From: Klebsiella sp. BIGb0407
GTDB taxonomy: Bacteria > Pseudomonadota > Gammaproteobacteria > Enterobacterales > Enterobacteriaceae
NCBI RefSeq assembly: GCF_024807845.1
Contig: NZ_JANUEQ010000008.1
Location: 215,331 to 279,330 of the forward strand
DNA: 64,000 nucleotides
Direction: 5' to 3'
The notes under the pieces are model-generated. The model did no database searches. It had not been told where the DNA came from and saw only the letters and a list, made by a program, of their open reading frames with translations. Positions 31,219 through 37,274 of the stretch are shown piece after piece. The position numbers and the translations under genes were made by a program. Within the stretch, counting starts at the first letter, position 1. Each line of letters starts with the position of its first letter.

Positions 31219-31846
31219 TGCTGGCCTCCAGTTTGTTAGCGCGGTTAACCAAAATTTCAGCCTTTTGTTCATCATCAAGAATGTCATCAGACACAATGGC
31301 TACTTGATCAGAACCGCTCCATGATATTGGTGGGCTGGCCTTAATTGCTTTGTTAAGAGCCGCTACAGCCCCCTGAATATCTTTTGACAAAAGGCTGATA
31401 TCGCCATCTTCTGGAAATTCATTTTCGCAATGTTGCTCAATATCGAACTCTGCTGGGTAATTCGGACTGCAAATAACTAACTGCAACTCACTGGGCAGAA
31501 CTGAGTTATCAAGGCAGTAATCAGCCAGCGATTCCATATCAAAGAAGTAGGTGTCATCATCAAAAATAACCAAAGGCTCACCGCCCCACACAACACGTTC
31601 AAGCGTTGCAAAGTGCGCCTCTCTTTTTAGTTTGTGACATATCTCGCAATAGCTTCTAATTTCGTGGATAGGGTGATCGTCAGGATGTTCTTTGCATTTA
31701 CGATGAGTAGCCCCGCACCAACGAGCCTGGTATTCATCATTGCCCCAGAAACGGCCGTCACGGTCTACCCAGCCTGTGACTGTCTGAATGCTAGCCGCCG
31801 CTGGAGAATCCATCATGATTGTTTTTGCTTCGGTGTTATTACTCAT
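31211..31846 (-). CDS. Conserved lambdoid early protein, unknown function
   Basis: 211 residues. The N-terminal section TVTGWVDRDGRFWGNDEYQA and the Cys/His cluster (C44 region, then YCEICHKLKREAH) suggest a small zinc-binding domain. The C-terminal part is acidic. I have a general impression of such proteins in enterobacterial prophage left operons but no assigned role. Confidence 0.6.
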   Translation of the reverse strand: MSNNTEAKTIMMDSPAAASIQTVTGWVDRDGRFWGNDEYQARWCGATHRKCKEHPDDHPIHEIRSYCEICHKLKREAHFATLERVVWGGEPLVIFDDDTYFFDMESLADYCLDNSVLPSELQLVICSPNYPAEFDIEQHCENEFPEDGDISLLSKDIQGAVAALNKAIKASPPISWSGSDQVAIVSDDILDDEQKAEILVNRANKLEASSD

Positions 31847-32549
31847 TGGTAACCGCCTTGAATGCGAGGAAAGTGCTCATTGAGCGATCAACAAGTTTGG
31901 TATTGTGGTACTTACTGATAGCCCATGTGATAGCGAACAAAATCCAACGGAAATGGCTGGTATAGGTTTTGAATGTCAGGCCGTCGCAAAGGTCCCAAGC
32001 GCTAAATCTTTCAGGCCAATCAGCGTTATAAACCGCCTGATAGGCTTCCCAGTCATTGCTGAACTCTGCACGACACAAATCACGGACTATTTCACGAACT
32101 ATGGCCTTATCACTGTCTGGCGTGTCGTCGTCATCGTCCCAATCGTCATCCTCTGATTCATCCCCCTCAGAGTCTTCAAGATATTCGCTTAACGATTCTT
32201 TGAGGCTTTTGCAAAAGGCATCATGATCGTAATCCTGCGCTAATAGATTGCGGGCAGAGCAACCCGCGCCAGCCTCCAGCTTTTCAGACCAGTAGCAGGT
32301 ATTAATTCCACCTTCCCAGCCACCAAAAAATCTAAACATGTCGGCAATGCGAGAAAACGTCCAAGTACCCATATCGCCAGTCACAGTCAGATAACCGGGC
32401 CAAGTGACTACATCGTAGTAATAGCAACTGGTGTCGGGTTCCTTCATGCGAAGGTGGCGGTAAAGGCCATCATCACGGATTATTTCCAGGCGATGGTTTG
32501 CTGTGTCCAAAAGAAAGCGGGTATCTGTATTAAATTGACGACGTTTCAT
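31839..32549 (-). CDS. Conserved lambdoid early protein with acidic linker, unknown function
   Basis: 236 residues. The N-terminal domain contains YYYDVVTWPGYLTVTGDMGTWTFS. A very acidic linker (about residues 125-145, runs of Asp and Glu) follows, then a C-terminal domain with FRWILFAITWAISKY. It overlaps both neighbours, so it is part of the PL operon. No function recognised. Confidence 0.6.
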   Translation of the reverse strand: MKRRQFNTDTRFLLDTANHRLEIIRDDGLYRHLRMKEPDTSCYYYDVVTWPGYLTVTGDMGTWTFSRIADMFRFFGGWEGGINTCYWSEKLEAGAGCSARNLLAQDYDHDAFCKSLKESLSEYLEDSEGDESEDDDWDDDDDTPDSDKAIVREIVRDLCRAEFSNDWEAYQAVYNADWPERFSAWDLCDGLTFKTYTSHFRWILFAITWAISKYHNTKLVDRSMSTFLAFKAVTNE

Positions 32550-32743
32550 TGGCCTGACTCCTTACGAAAAATAAGATTTTCGGCCTCAAGTGCGGAGTTC
32601 TTATCCAGTGACTCACCCAATGCGACAAACACAACATCCAAGCGAGCAGCTAAATTTTTCATTAACGTTGCAGCTGCTGGTGGCAGGTTCTTGGCCTCTT
32701 CATGACCAGCCATTACCAGATCAGTAATTTTCATGTGTGCCAT
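32546..32743 (-). CDS. Small conserved early phage protein
   Basis: 65 residues from the ATG at 32743 (a GTG at 32752 is possible). KITDLVMAGHEEAKNLPPAA and a helical tail resemble short proteins common in enterobacterial prophages. The stop overlaps the next gene by 4 bp. Confidence 0.6.
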   Translation of the reverse strand: MAHMKITDLVMAGHEEAKNLPPAAATLMKNLAARLDVVFVALGESLDKNSALEAENLIFRKESGQ

Positions 32744-32748
32744 TATTT

Positions 32749-33270
32749 TCACCCCATCAACTCATTGAAGCGGTTCATGAAAAATCCATATGCCTGCCCA
32801 GGCTTAAGTGGATGGATAGCAAAGCCATCGTAGGGCAGTATTCCTTCGAGAATGGGCCAGATAGAACCGTCATCTATATCCAGATCACGTCGCTCTGTTG
32901 CCAGCATGATTAGGTCGGCGTACTTAACTCGTTTACTCATTTTCTCAGGGAGATTGAATTTTTTACGGACGACAGCATCCACCTTGCTTTCCATTGCCTG
33001 ATAGTCTGGTAATAGTTGTTTCAAGGGTGATGGAATGTCCTGGCAGTACGCTTCTACGCCGTCATGCAGCAGGGCTTCTAACGCAAAATCAGCAGGAACG
33101 ATCAGGCTGCAATGAACTGAGTGCTGCGCTACGCTATAAAACTCAGGCAAATGACCACCAAAGCGACAGATATTTGATAGGGACACAGCAATATCTTCGA
33201 TATTAATCTGCTCCAGCTTTAGATTTAAATAATCAACATGCTGCCCGGTGAATGTTCTGATAAATGACAT
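32749..33270 (-). CDS. HD-domain phosphohydrolase (YfbR-like, probable nucleotidase)
   Basis: 173 residues. Metal-binding pattern of the HD superfamily: SVAQHSVHC, LLHDGVEAYCQD and YADLIMLATERRD. Proteins of this type include 5'-deoxynucleotidases; in phages they may alter nucleotide pools during infection. First gene of the PL operon after the leader. Confidence 0.75.
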   Translation of the reverse strand: MSFIRTFTGQHVDYLNLKLEQINIEDIAVSLSNICRFGGHLPEFYSVAQHSVHCSLIVPADFALEALLHDGVEAYCQDIPSPLKQLLPDYQAMESKVDAVVRKKFNLPEKMSKRVKYADLIMLATERRDLDIDDGSIWPILEGILPYDGFAIHPLKPGQAYGFFMNRFNELMG

Positions 33271-33329
33271 TTAATTCTCCACTAAATAATAAGTACCACT
33301 GCACTGGTGCTGAATTTTGGGTGTAAAAA

Positions 33330-33356
33330 CCCACCAATCCATTACGGATTGTTTTT
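33330..33356. terminator. Hairpin with T runs before the HD gene
   Basis: CAATCC / GGATTG stem (33335-33340 and 33346-33351), 5-base loop. On the minus strand it is followed by GTGGGTTTTT and on the plus strand by TTTTT. It is a likely early leftward terminator that needs antitermination. Confidence 0.55.
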
Positions 33357-33506
33357 AAGATCCAATATCGAAGACTTAATTCTTAAATTGTGGTGGTGGT
33401 GCCTCCACCTGCCAGCTCGGCTACGACTGGCGACGGTTTAGACTATTCACACACATTCCATTTCATGGTTTAGGTTTTGCCTCGTCACGTACGCTGGTCG
33501 CATTAC

Positions 33507-33587
33507 CACAACAGCAGGCACCTTCCAGTTGCGTTTAACTGCCAACCACATAGTGAAAGGGAGTTCTGAACGGTGCCTGCGGTTGTG
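33507..33587. repeat. Long-armed inverted repeat in the PL leader
   Basis: Arms 33507-33522 and 33572-33587 (CACAACAGCAGGCACC and complement) pair over 16 bases with one mismatch across a 49-base loop. This would form a large hairpin in the leftward transcript. Confidence 0.7.
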
Positions 33588-33592
33588 TCCTG

Positions 33593-33638
33593 TTAAAAAG
33601 CTGGTGGCTACCTATTGCAAGGGATGGTATGCCACCAG
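33593..33638 (-). terminator. Terminator-like hairpin in the PL leader
   Basis: Read on the minus strand, CTGGTGGC-A-TACC pairs with GGTAGCCACCAG (12 pairs, one bulge) and is followed by CTTTTTA, about 90 bases after the predicted PL start. It has the shape of a rho-independent terminator such as tL1. Confidence 0.65.
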
Positions 33639-33731
33639 AACAGGGTAAGGAACTTTGCGAGTCATCCGGATATTCATACGCCACCGGCGGCTACTTCGTG
33701 GGCTTCCTGCCTGCTCGCTGTTGATGAGTTG

Positions 33732-33760
33732 AATGTACCTTTGGTTACGGTTTTCGTCAA
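33732..33760 (-). promoter_or_regulatory. PL promoter
   Basis: On the minus strand, TTGACG (33760-33755) and TACATT (33737-33732) are separated by exactly 17 bp and overlap the operator at 33735-33748. It would drive the leftward early operon. Confidence 0.75.
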
Positions 33761-33782
33761 GATTAAATGTTCCAAAAGTTAC
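33735..33782. promoter_or_regulatory. Left operators (OL1, OL2)
   Basis: Two imperfect palindromes of the form GTWCC/GTWAC-N4-GTTAC: GTACCTTTGGTTAC at 33735-33748 and GTTCCAAAAGTTAC at 33769-33782. The same pattern recurs in OR, so these are probable CI/Cro sites flanking PL. Confidence 0.75.
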
Positions 33783-33792
33783 ATTGAGTGGC

Positions 33793-33820
33793 AAAATAAA
33801 AGCCAGCTGTTGAACTGGCT
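33793..33820 (-). terminator. Terminator after cI
   Basis: AGCCAG / CTGGCT stem on the minus strand, followed by TTTATTTT, 10 bp beyond the cI stop and just upstream of OL. It insulates PL from the repressor transcript. Confidence 0.75.
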
Positions 33821-33830
33821 CTTTGAAAAG

Positions 33831-34490
33831 TTATAAGTTTTGCGTTACTTGAACAACTCTTCCGACAATCCTGCAGTTACCGTTTATTGGTATAGGGTTA
33901 AACGCAGGGTTTAATGGCATTAGATAGCATTGAGGGCTATCCCAAACTAATTTTTTTACGGTAGCCTCTGATGATCCCTCAAGCATCGCAACTACGATTT
34001 TCCCATATAGATTATCAAGTTGCCCGTAGTTAGGTTCGACTATAACAATAGAACCTTCTGGTATAGATGGTAGCCCGGTGGGGTTAGTCATCGATTCACC
34101 ACGAACAACTAAACCAAATGCCTGATCTGAAACGTCTGAAGTAGTTTGAATCCAAGACAGTGCATCTGAAACCTTCTCTGACATTGGCACCTCTGTCCAA
34201 GCTCCCGCTTGTACCGCTGAGATTATAGGAATGGATTTTGGTGGCTTAATGTATGGGATCACCTTTGTGTCATCAGGCTCATCATCATTCTTCCCATACA
34301 ACAACCAGTCAGCGGAAGTTGATAAGGAAGCTGCCAGTTGGTAGAGGTTCTCTCCAATAGGCTTAGTTGTTCCATTTTCCCATTTCGTAACAGATACGCG
34401 ACTAACCCCAAGCCGTTTTGCTAGGGCTTCTTGGGTTATATCGAGCTGTAGTCTGCGTGAGCGGATGCGATCTTTCATTTCTGTTTTCAT
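33831..34490 (-). CDS. cI: CI-type repressor with LexA-like self-cleavage domain
   Basis: 219 residues from the ATG at 34490 (another ATG at 34478; a frame extension to 34514 runs into the operators). N-terminal helix-turn-helix (TQEALAKRLGVSRVSVTKWE). The C-terminal S24 peptidase domain has an Ala-Gly cleavage site in SAVQAGAWTE, Ser nucleophile in VRGESMTNP and Lys in LYGKIVVAM, so induction by RecA/SOS is expected. It keeps the prophage dormant by binding OL and OR. The start is adjacent to OR3, so the mRNA may be leaderless as in lambda. Confidence 0.93.
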   Translation of the reverse strand: MKTEMKDRIRSRRLQLDITQEALAKRLGVSRVSVTKWENGTTKPIGENLYQLAASLSTSADWLLYGKNDDEPDDTKVIPYIKPPKSIPIISAVQAGAWTEVPMSEKVSDALSWIQTTSDVSDQAFGLVVRGESMTNPTGLPSIPEGSIVIVEPNYGQLDNLYGKIVVAMLEGSSEATVKKLVWDSPQCYLMPLNPAFNPIPINGNCRIVGRVVQVTQNL

Positions 34491-34552
34491 GTAACCAATG
34501 TTACCTAATATCAATGTAACTGTTGTTTGCTATTTAATGTACCTTTTGTTAC
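34491..34552. promoter_or_regulatory. Right operators (OR3, OR2, OR1)
   Basis: Three sites spaced about 23-25 bp centre to centre between cI and cro: GTAACCAATGTTAC (34491-34504), a weaker GTAACTGTTGTTTG (34516-34529) and GTACCTTTTGTTAC (34539-34552). The last nearly equals OL1. Confidence 0.75.
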
Positions 34553-34555
34553 CTT
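34527..34555 (+). promoter_or_regulatory. Probable PR promoter
   Basis: TTGCTA (34527-34532) and TACCTT (34550-34555) with 17-bp spacing overlap OR1 as the PL elements overlap OL1. Matches to consensus are modest, so the exact hexamers are uncertain. Confidence 0.45.
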
Positions 34556-34581
34556 TACGAAATCATCAACGGAGAGAAGCC

Positions 34582-34779
34582 ATGTTTAAAACTGATGTTG
34601 TAAACCACTTTGGTGGAGTTGCAAAAACTGCTGTTGCGTTAGGAATATCTCACCCAGCAGTTTGTCGTTGGGGAGTAATTATCCCAGAACGGCAAGCACT
34701 AAGGATTGAGAAATTAACTCGTAGCAAACTGCAGTATGACCAACGTCTTTATTTGAAGAATAGCGACACCAAAAAATAA
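34582..34779 (+). CDS. cro: Cro-like repressor (DicC/YdaS type)
   Basis: 65 residues from the ATG at 34582, preceded by GGAGAG; the open frame begins further up inside OR. MFKTDVVNHFGGVAKTAVAL and HPAVCRWG form a helix-turn-helix like DicC. First gene of the rightward early operon; it antagonises CI. Confidence 0.85.
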   Translation: MFKTDVVNHFGGVAKTAVALGISHPAVCRWGVIIPERQALRIEKLTRSKLQYDQRLYLKNSDTKK

Positions 34780-34803
34780 CAGTAACTACCAGGAGAAACG
34801 GAA

Positions 34804-35352
34804 ATGGTAGACACAATAAACGAAGCAATACGGGAAATGTGTAAGGCGCATCCAGCAGGGAAACCGGGGATGGCTGCTGATCTCGGTATGACTGTTGACG
34901 TATTCAACAATCACGCATACCGCAAATGCGGCTCTCGCTTCTTTACCCTTGATGAACTGGAACTGATGCAGGAGTTATCCGGTACCGCTTTTTTTGCTGA
35001 GTATTCTGCATCGAGAGTTAAACGTCTGCTGGTTGATATTCCTCCATTGGAATGCTTGGACAATGTTTGTCTCTATCAAAACGAGATGAATATTGCGGCT
35101 GCTCAAGGTGAATTCTCTATAGCAAAAATACAGGCCATTGCTGATGGCGTGGTTGATCGGCATGAGAGCAGGGATATTACCAACAAATTTAAGCGCTACT
35201 TGCGTTACAGCATGCAGGGTTTCTTTGGGTTCATGGCGTTGAATGGTGTGGTGGATCACGCGGTAGATACGTTTGTGTGCCAGAGAAAGAGTGACGCCCG
35301 CGAGTGTGCAGCTCCGGGCGTCGTGGCGAATGAGTCTTTTGTGGAGAACTAA
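34804..35352 (+). CDS. CII-position regulator, CP76/YmfL-like
   Basis: 182 residues. NEAIREMCKAHPAGKPGMAA, LGMTVDVFNNHAYRKCGSRF and FFTLDELELMQELSG match the phage CP76 regulatory family that includes e14 YmfL, not lambda CII itself. Probable DNA-binding activator at the lysogeny decision. The C-terminal half is helical. A ribosome site AGGAG precedes it, 24 bp after cro. Confidence 0.8.
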   Translation: MVDTINEAIREMCKAHPAGKPGMAADLGMTVDVFNNHAYRKCGSRFFTLDELELMQELSGTAFFAEYSASRVKRLLVDIPPLECLDNVCLYQNEMNIAAAQGEFSIAKIQAIADGVVDRHESRDITNKFKRYLRYSMQGFFGFMALNGVVDHAVDTFVCQRKSDARECAAPGVVANESFVEN

Positions 35353-35357
35353 TACGC

Positions 35358-35720
35358 ATGAACAGTGTAAACCGATTCAGGCCAGCAACGCAATTCAGAT
35401 GCTGTCCGTTAGTAGGAGATTCCCCGTTCGGCTACGAACAGAGATTACTCACAGCTGACGGTGCTGACAACTACCAGAACCAGCCTGCACTGGTAGGTCA
35501 GATAGAGCGAGCATTTGCGGATATGAACGCTGAGGGGCTTAAGGCGTGGAAGAACTTGACCGGTACTACATCGACTGGCGGGGTCGAACCGTCCACGTCA
35601 TTGGGTATGACAGACAAAAACAGTGGGTCATATTCCGAGAGCCTGGCTACGAGCACGACTGCATGTTGCCCGTCGAGCAATTCCAGAAGAAATACAGGCG
35701 GGTTGATGAATGAGCACTAA
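35358..35720 (+). CDS. Early phage protein overlapping a DUF4222 gene
   Basis: 120-codon frame after a GGAG ribosome site. The first ~68 residues (e.g. CCPLVGDSPFGYEQRLLTAD) look like genuine protein. The last 50 (Ser/Thr-rich, GMTDKNSGSYSESLATSTT) are read from the same bases as the DUF4222 gene in another frame and look like non-native sequence. Either two overlapping genes are used, or this frame once ended earlier. Confidence 0.5.
   Translation: MNSVNRFRPATQFRCCPLVGDSPFGYEQRLLTADGADNYQNQPALVGQIERAFADMNAEGLKAWKNLTGTTSTGGVEPSTSLGMTDKNSGSYSESLATSTTACCPSSNSRRNTGGLMNEH
35546..35713 (+). CDS. DUF4222 family small protein
   Basis: 55 residues from GTG 35546, preceded by GAGGGG. VEELDRYYIDWRGRTVHVIG (continuing YDRQKQW) and FREPGYEHDCMLP are clear DUF4222 features, a small family in enterobacterial prophages next to replication genes, function unknown. 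The stop overlaps the next ATG (ATGA), which supports this frame as the real gene. Confidence 0.8.
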   Translation: MEELDRYYIDWRGRTVHVIGYDRQKQWVIFREPGYEHDCMLPVEQFQKKYRRVDE

Positions 35721-36822
35721 TAACAGGATTTTTGACGTTGTTCAGGCAATGTCTGGACAAAAGAACGTAATAGTCATCCCCCGTCCGTACCTGAAGTTTT
35801 TTGGTAGCGATCAGCAGGCCTTTCCCTTGGCAGCATTATTAAATCAGATTGTGTTCTGGTCTGGCGTTGATTCATCTTGCGGTGATGGGTGGTTCTATAA
35901 GTCTCACAGGGAAATGGGGGCAGACCTTGAGGTTCTGAGTGAAGATCAGGTCCTGCGGTTGGTAGGAAAGATAGAGAAAAAGTACCTTGCTGGAATTATT
36001 GAAACAAAAAGCCAAAAGGTTAACGGGACACCTACAACACACTATCGAATCATTGATTCTGACGCGCTGATATCTAAAATATTCCCGCCAGCTATGGACT
36101 CCGCGAAAGCGCGGAATGGAAAACGCGAAGCTGTGGAATCGGAATCGCAGAAGTGCGGAATGGAGACCGCAGAACCGCGGAAACAATGCCGCGAAGTCGC
36201 GGAATCCTATCTTTATACAGATCTAGACGCAGATAGAGACTCACAGATCAATAAACCCTCTTGTCAGCTGGCTGGGCCAGCAGACGGAGAGGAATTTATT
36301 TCTAAGAAATTAACCAGAGAAGCAACCGAGGTATTGCAGCACCTCACAAACCTCACTGGCGTTAAATTTGAACCAACAGACGGGAACTTGCAGCACATCA
36401 GAGCTCGTCTTCGTAATGAGACTGCTACCAAGCAAGATGCGATGGTTGTGATTGAACATCTCGTAGGGTGCTGGATGGGTACCAAATACTCAAAAGGGCT
36501 TAACCCGGGCAGGATTTTTTCTTCGGATAAATTCTCTTCCAATTTGATTGCTGCTAAGGCCTGGGAGTCTGCTGGCCGTCCAGACTGCAAGAGCACCACG
36601 CCTGCAATTGATATCGCCGGGCGTGAAGAGGCATACACAAACCTGATCCAGCTCCGCCGCAAGCCAGCAAACAGACTCGAAGAGATAGCGAAAGAACTCG
36701 CTGGAAAAGCCAGTTTTCCAGGACGCCTGGGTGAAGTTGCAGCTCGAGCTACGTGGAGAGGTATTTGGTCTCAGGCAGTGGCTCAGGCCAGCGAAGAAGA
36801 TTCGGCGAGGATCGCATCATGA
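35710..36822 (+). CDS. Replication initiation protein (lambda O position)
   Basis: 370 residues. The N-terminal winged-helix-type domain (about 15-120, GWFYKSHREMGADLE) is followed by a charged middle encoded by the iterons. The C-terminal domain (about 205-290: VLQHLTNLTGVKFEPTDGNL, GLNPGRIFSSDKFSSNL) matches the conserved C-terminal domain of many phage replication proteins (TIGR02220 type). It should bind the iterons in its own gene and recruit the host helicase. No separate helicase loader (P) or DnaB/DnaC-like gene is seen downstream, so it may recruit helicase directly or use a neighbour. Confidence 0.8.
   Translation: MSTNNRIFDVVQAMSGQKNVIVIPRPYLKFFGSDQQAFPLAALLNQIVFWSGVDSSCGDGWFYKSHREMGADLEVLSEDQVLRLVGKIEKKYLAGIIETKSQKVNGTPTTHYRIIDSDALISKIFPPAMDSAKARNGKREAVESESQKCGMETAEPRKQCREVAESYLYTDLDADRDSQINKPSCQLAGPADGEEFISKKLTREATEVLQHLTNLTGVKFEPTDGNLQHIRARLRNETATKQDAMVVIEHLVGCWMGTKYSKGLNPGRIFSSDKFSSNLIAAKAWESAGRPDCKSTTPAIDIAGREEAYTNLIQLRRKPANRLEEIAKELAGKASFPGRLGEVAARATWRGIWSQAVAQASEEDSARIAS
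36101..36205. repeat. Replication origin iterons (five, 22-bp period)
   Basis: Five 17-bp units start at 36101, 36123, 36145, 36167 and 36189, exactly 22 bp apart, with consensus YCGCRRARNYGCGGAAT. Each is an imperfect palindrome (CGC...GCG). They lie inside the replication gene, as lambda's four iterons lie inside O, and an AT-richer stretch follows. This is the probable phage ori. Confidence 0.85.
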
Positions 36823-37274
36823 GAACTCCAGCTCAGAAGCTAATCCTGAATTACATCATCCAGAACCCTGACACGCAAATGAGCGACATCATTGCTGCGC
36901 TACCGGAATTATCACGCTCCGCAATATCGTCAACGCTTCCAATACTGGTCCGGGAAGGGCGTCTGATCCGCACTGCCGGGTGCAATAAGCGATTTGAATA
37001 TCGCATTGTCCACGGGCAGGTTATTCGCCCATTACCTGAAGAGGTTGAAACCAAGACAGCTAATTTGCTGGAGCTGCCTTTGAATCGTGAAGCAATCAGT
37101 ATTGATGAGTGGCAGCGTCGATTCGAGCAGGTAAAAGAGCTGCAAGCCAAGGGCTTATTTCGACGTGCATCGCGCTTATCGCTGGAACTGCTGGATGTTA
37201 CTGGCGATGTCAGATTGCGCGAAGAGTTGATTATTTTCAAGGCTGGCACCAATCGCGTGGGGATTTGGTTATGA
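36819..37274 (+). CDS. Winged-helix phage protein
   Basis: 151 residues from the ATG at 36819, which overlaps the preceding stop (ATGA). The N-terminal winged helix (SDIIAALPELSRSAISSTLP, VREGRLIRTA) resembles DUF1627-type lambdoid proteins. A helical tail with EWQRRFEQVKELQAKGLFRR follows. It occupies the place of lambda P; whether it helps load helicase is unknown. The end overlaps the methyltransferase start. Confidence 0.65.
   Translation: MRTPAQKLILNYIIQNPDTQMSDIIAALPELSRSAISSTLPILVREGRLIRTAGCNKRFEYRIVHGQVIRPLPEEVETKTANLLELPLNREAISIDEWQRRFEQVKELQAKGLFRRASRLSLELLDVTGDVRLREELIIFKAGTNRVGIWL

Larger units (their letters stand above)
33271..33731 (-). other. PL leader region: structured, no N gene recognised
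   Basis: About 460 bp between PL and the HD gene, where lambdoid phages carry N. No Arg-rich antiterminator frame is visible. Frames present are short: 21 codons from 33676 and 34 codons from ~33552 (MWLAVKRNWKVPAVVVMRPA at its start). The region instead contains a hairpin with a T run, a long-armed inverted repeat and a further hairpin near 33330-33356. HK022 antiterminates through RNA put sites without a protein; a similar mechanism is possible here but not shown. Confidence 0.5.

Noticed and set aside
33612..33794. 60-codon minus-strand frame with an Arg-rich middle, possible N gene
   Set aside because: Its start lies upstream of the predicted PL -10 and -35 and inside the operators, so most of it would not be in the PL transcript; no good ribosome site.
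37109..37270. 54-residue N-terminal extension of the fused methyltransferase
   Set aside because: Reads out of frame through the preceding gene; the ATG at 37271 has ATGA coupling and begins with methylase motif I.
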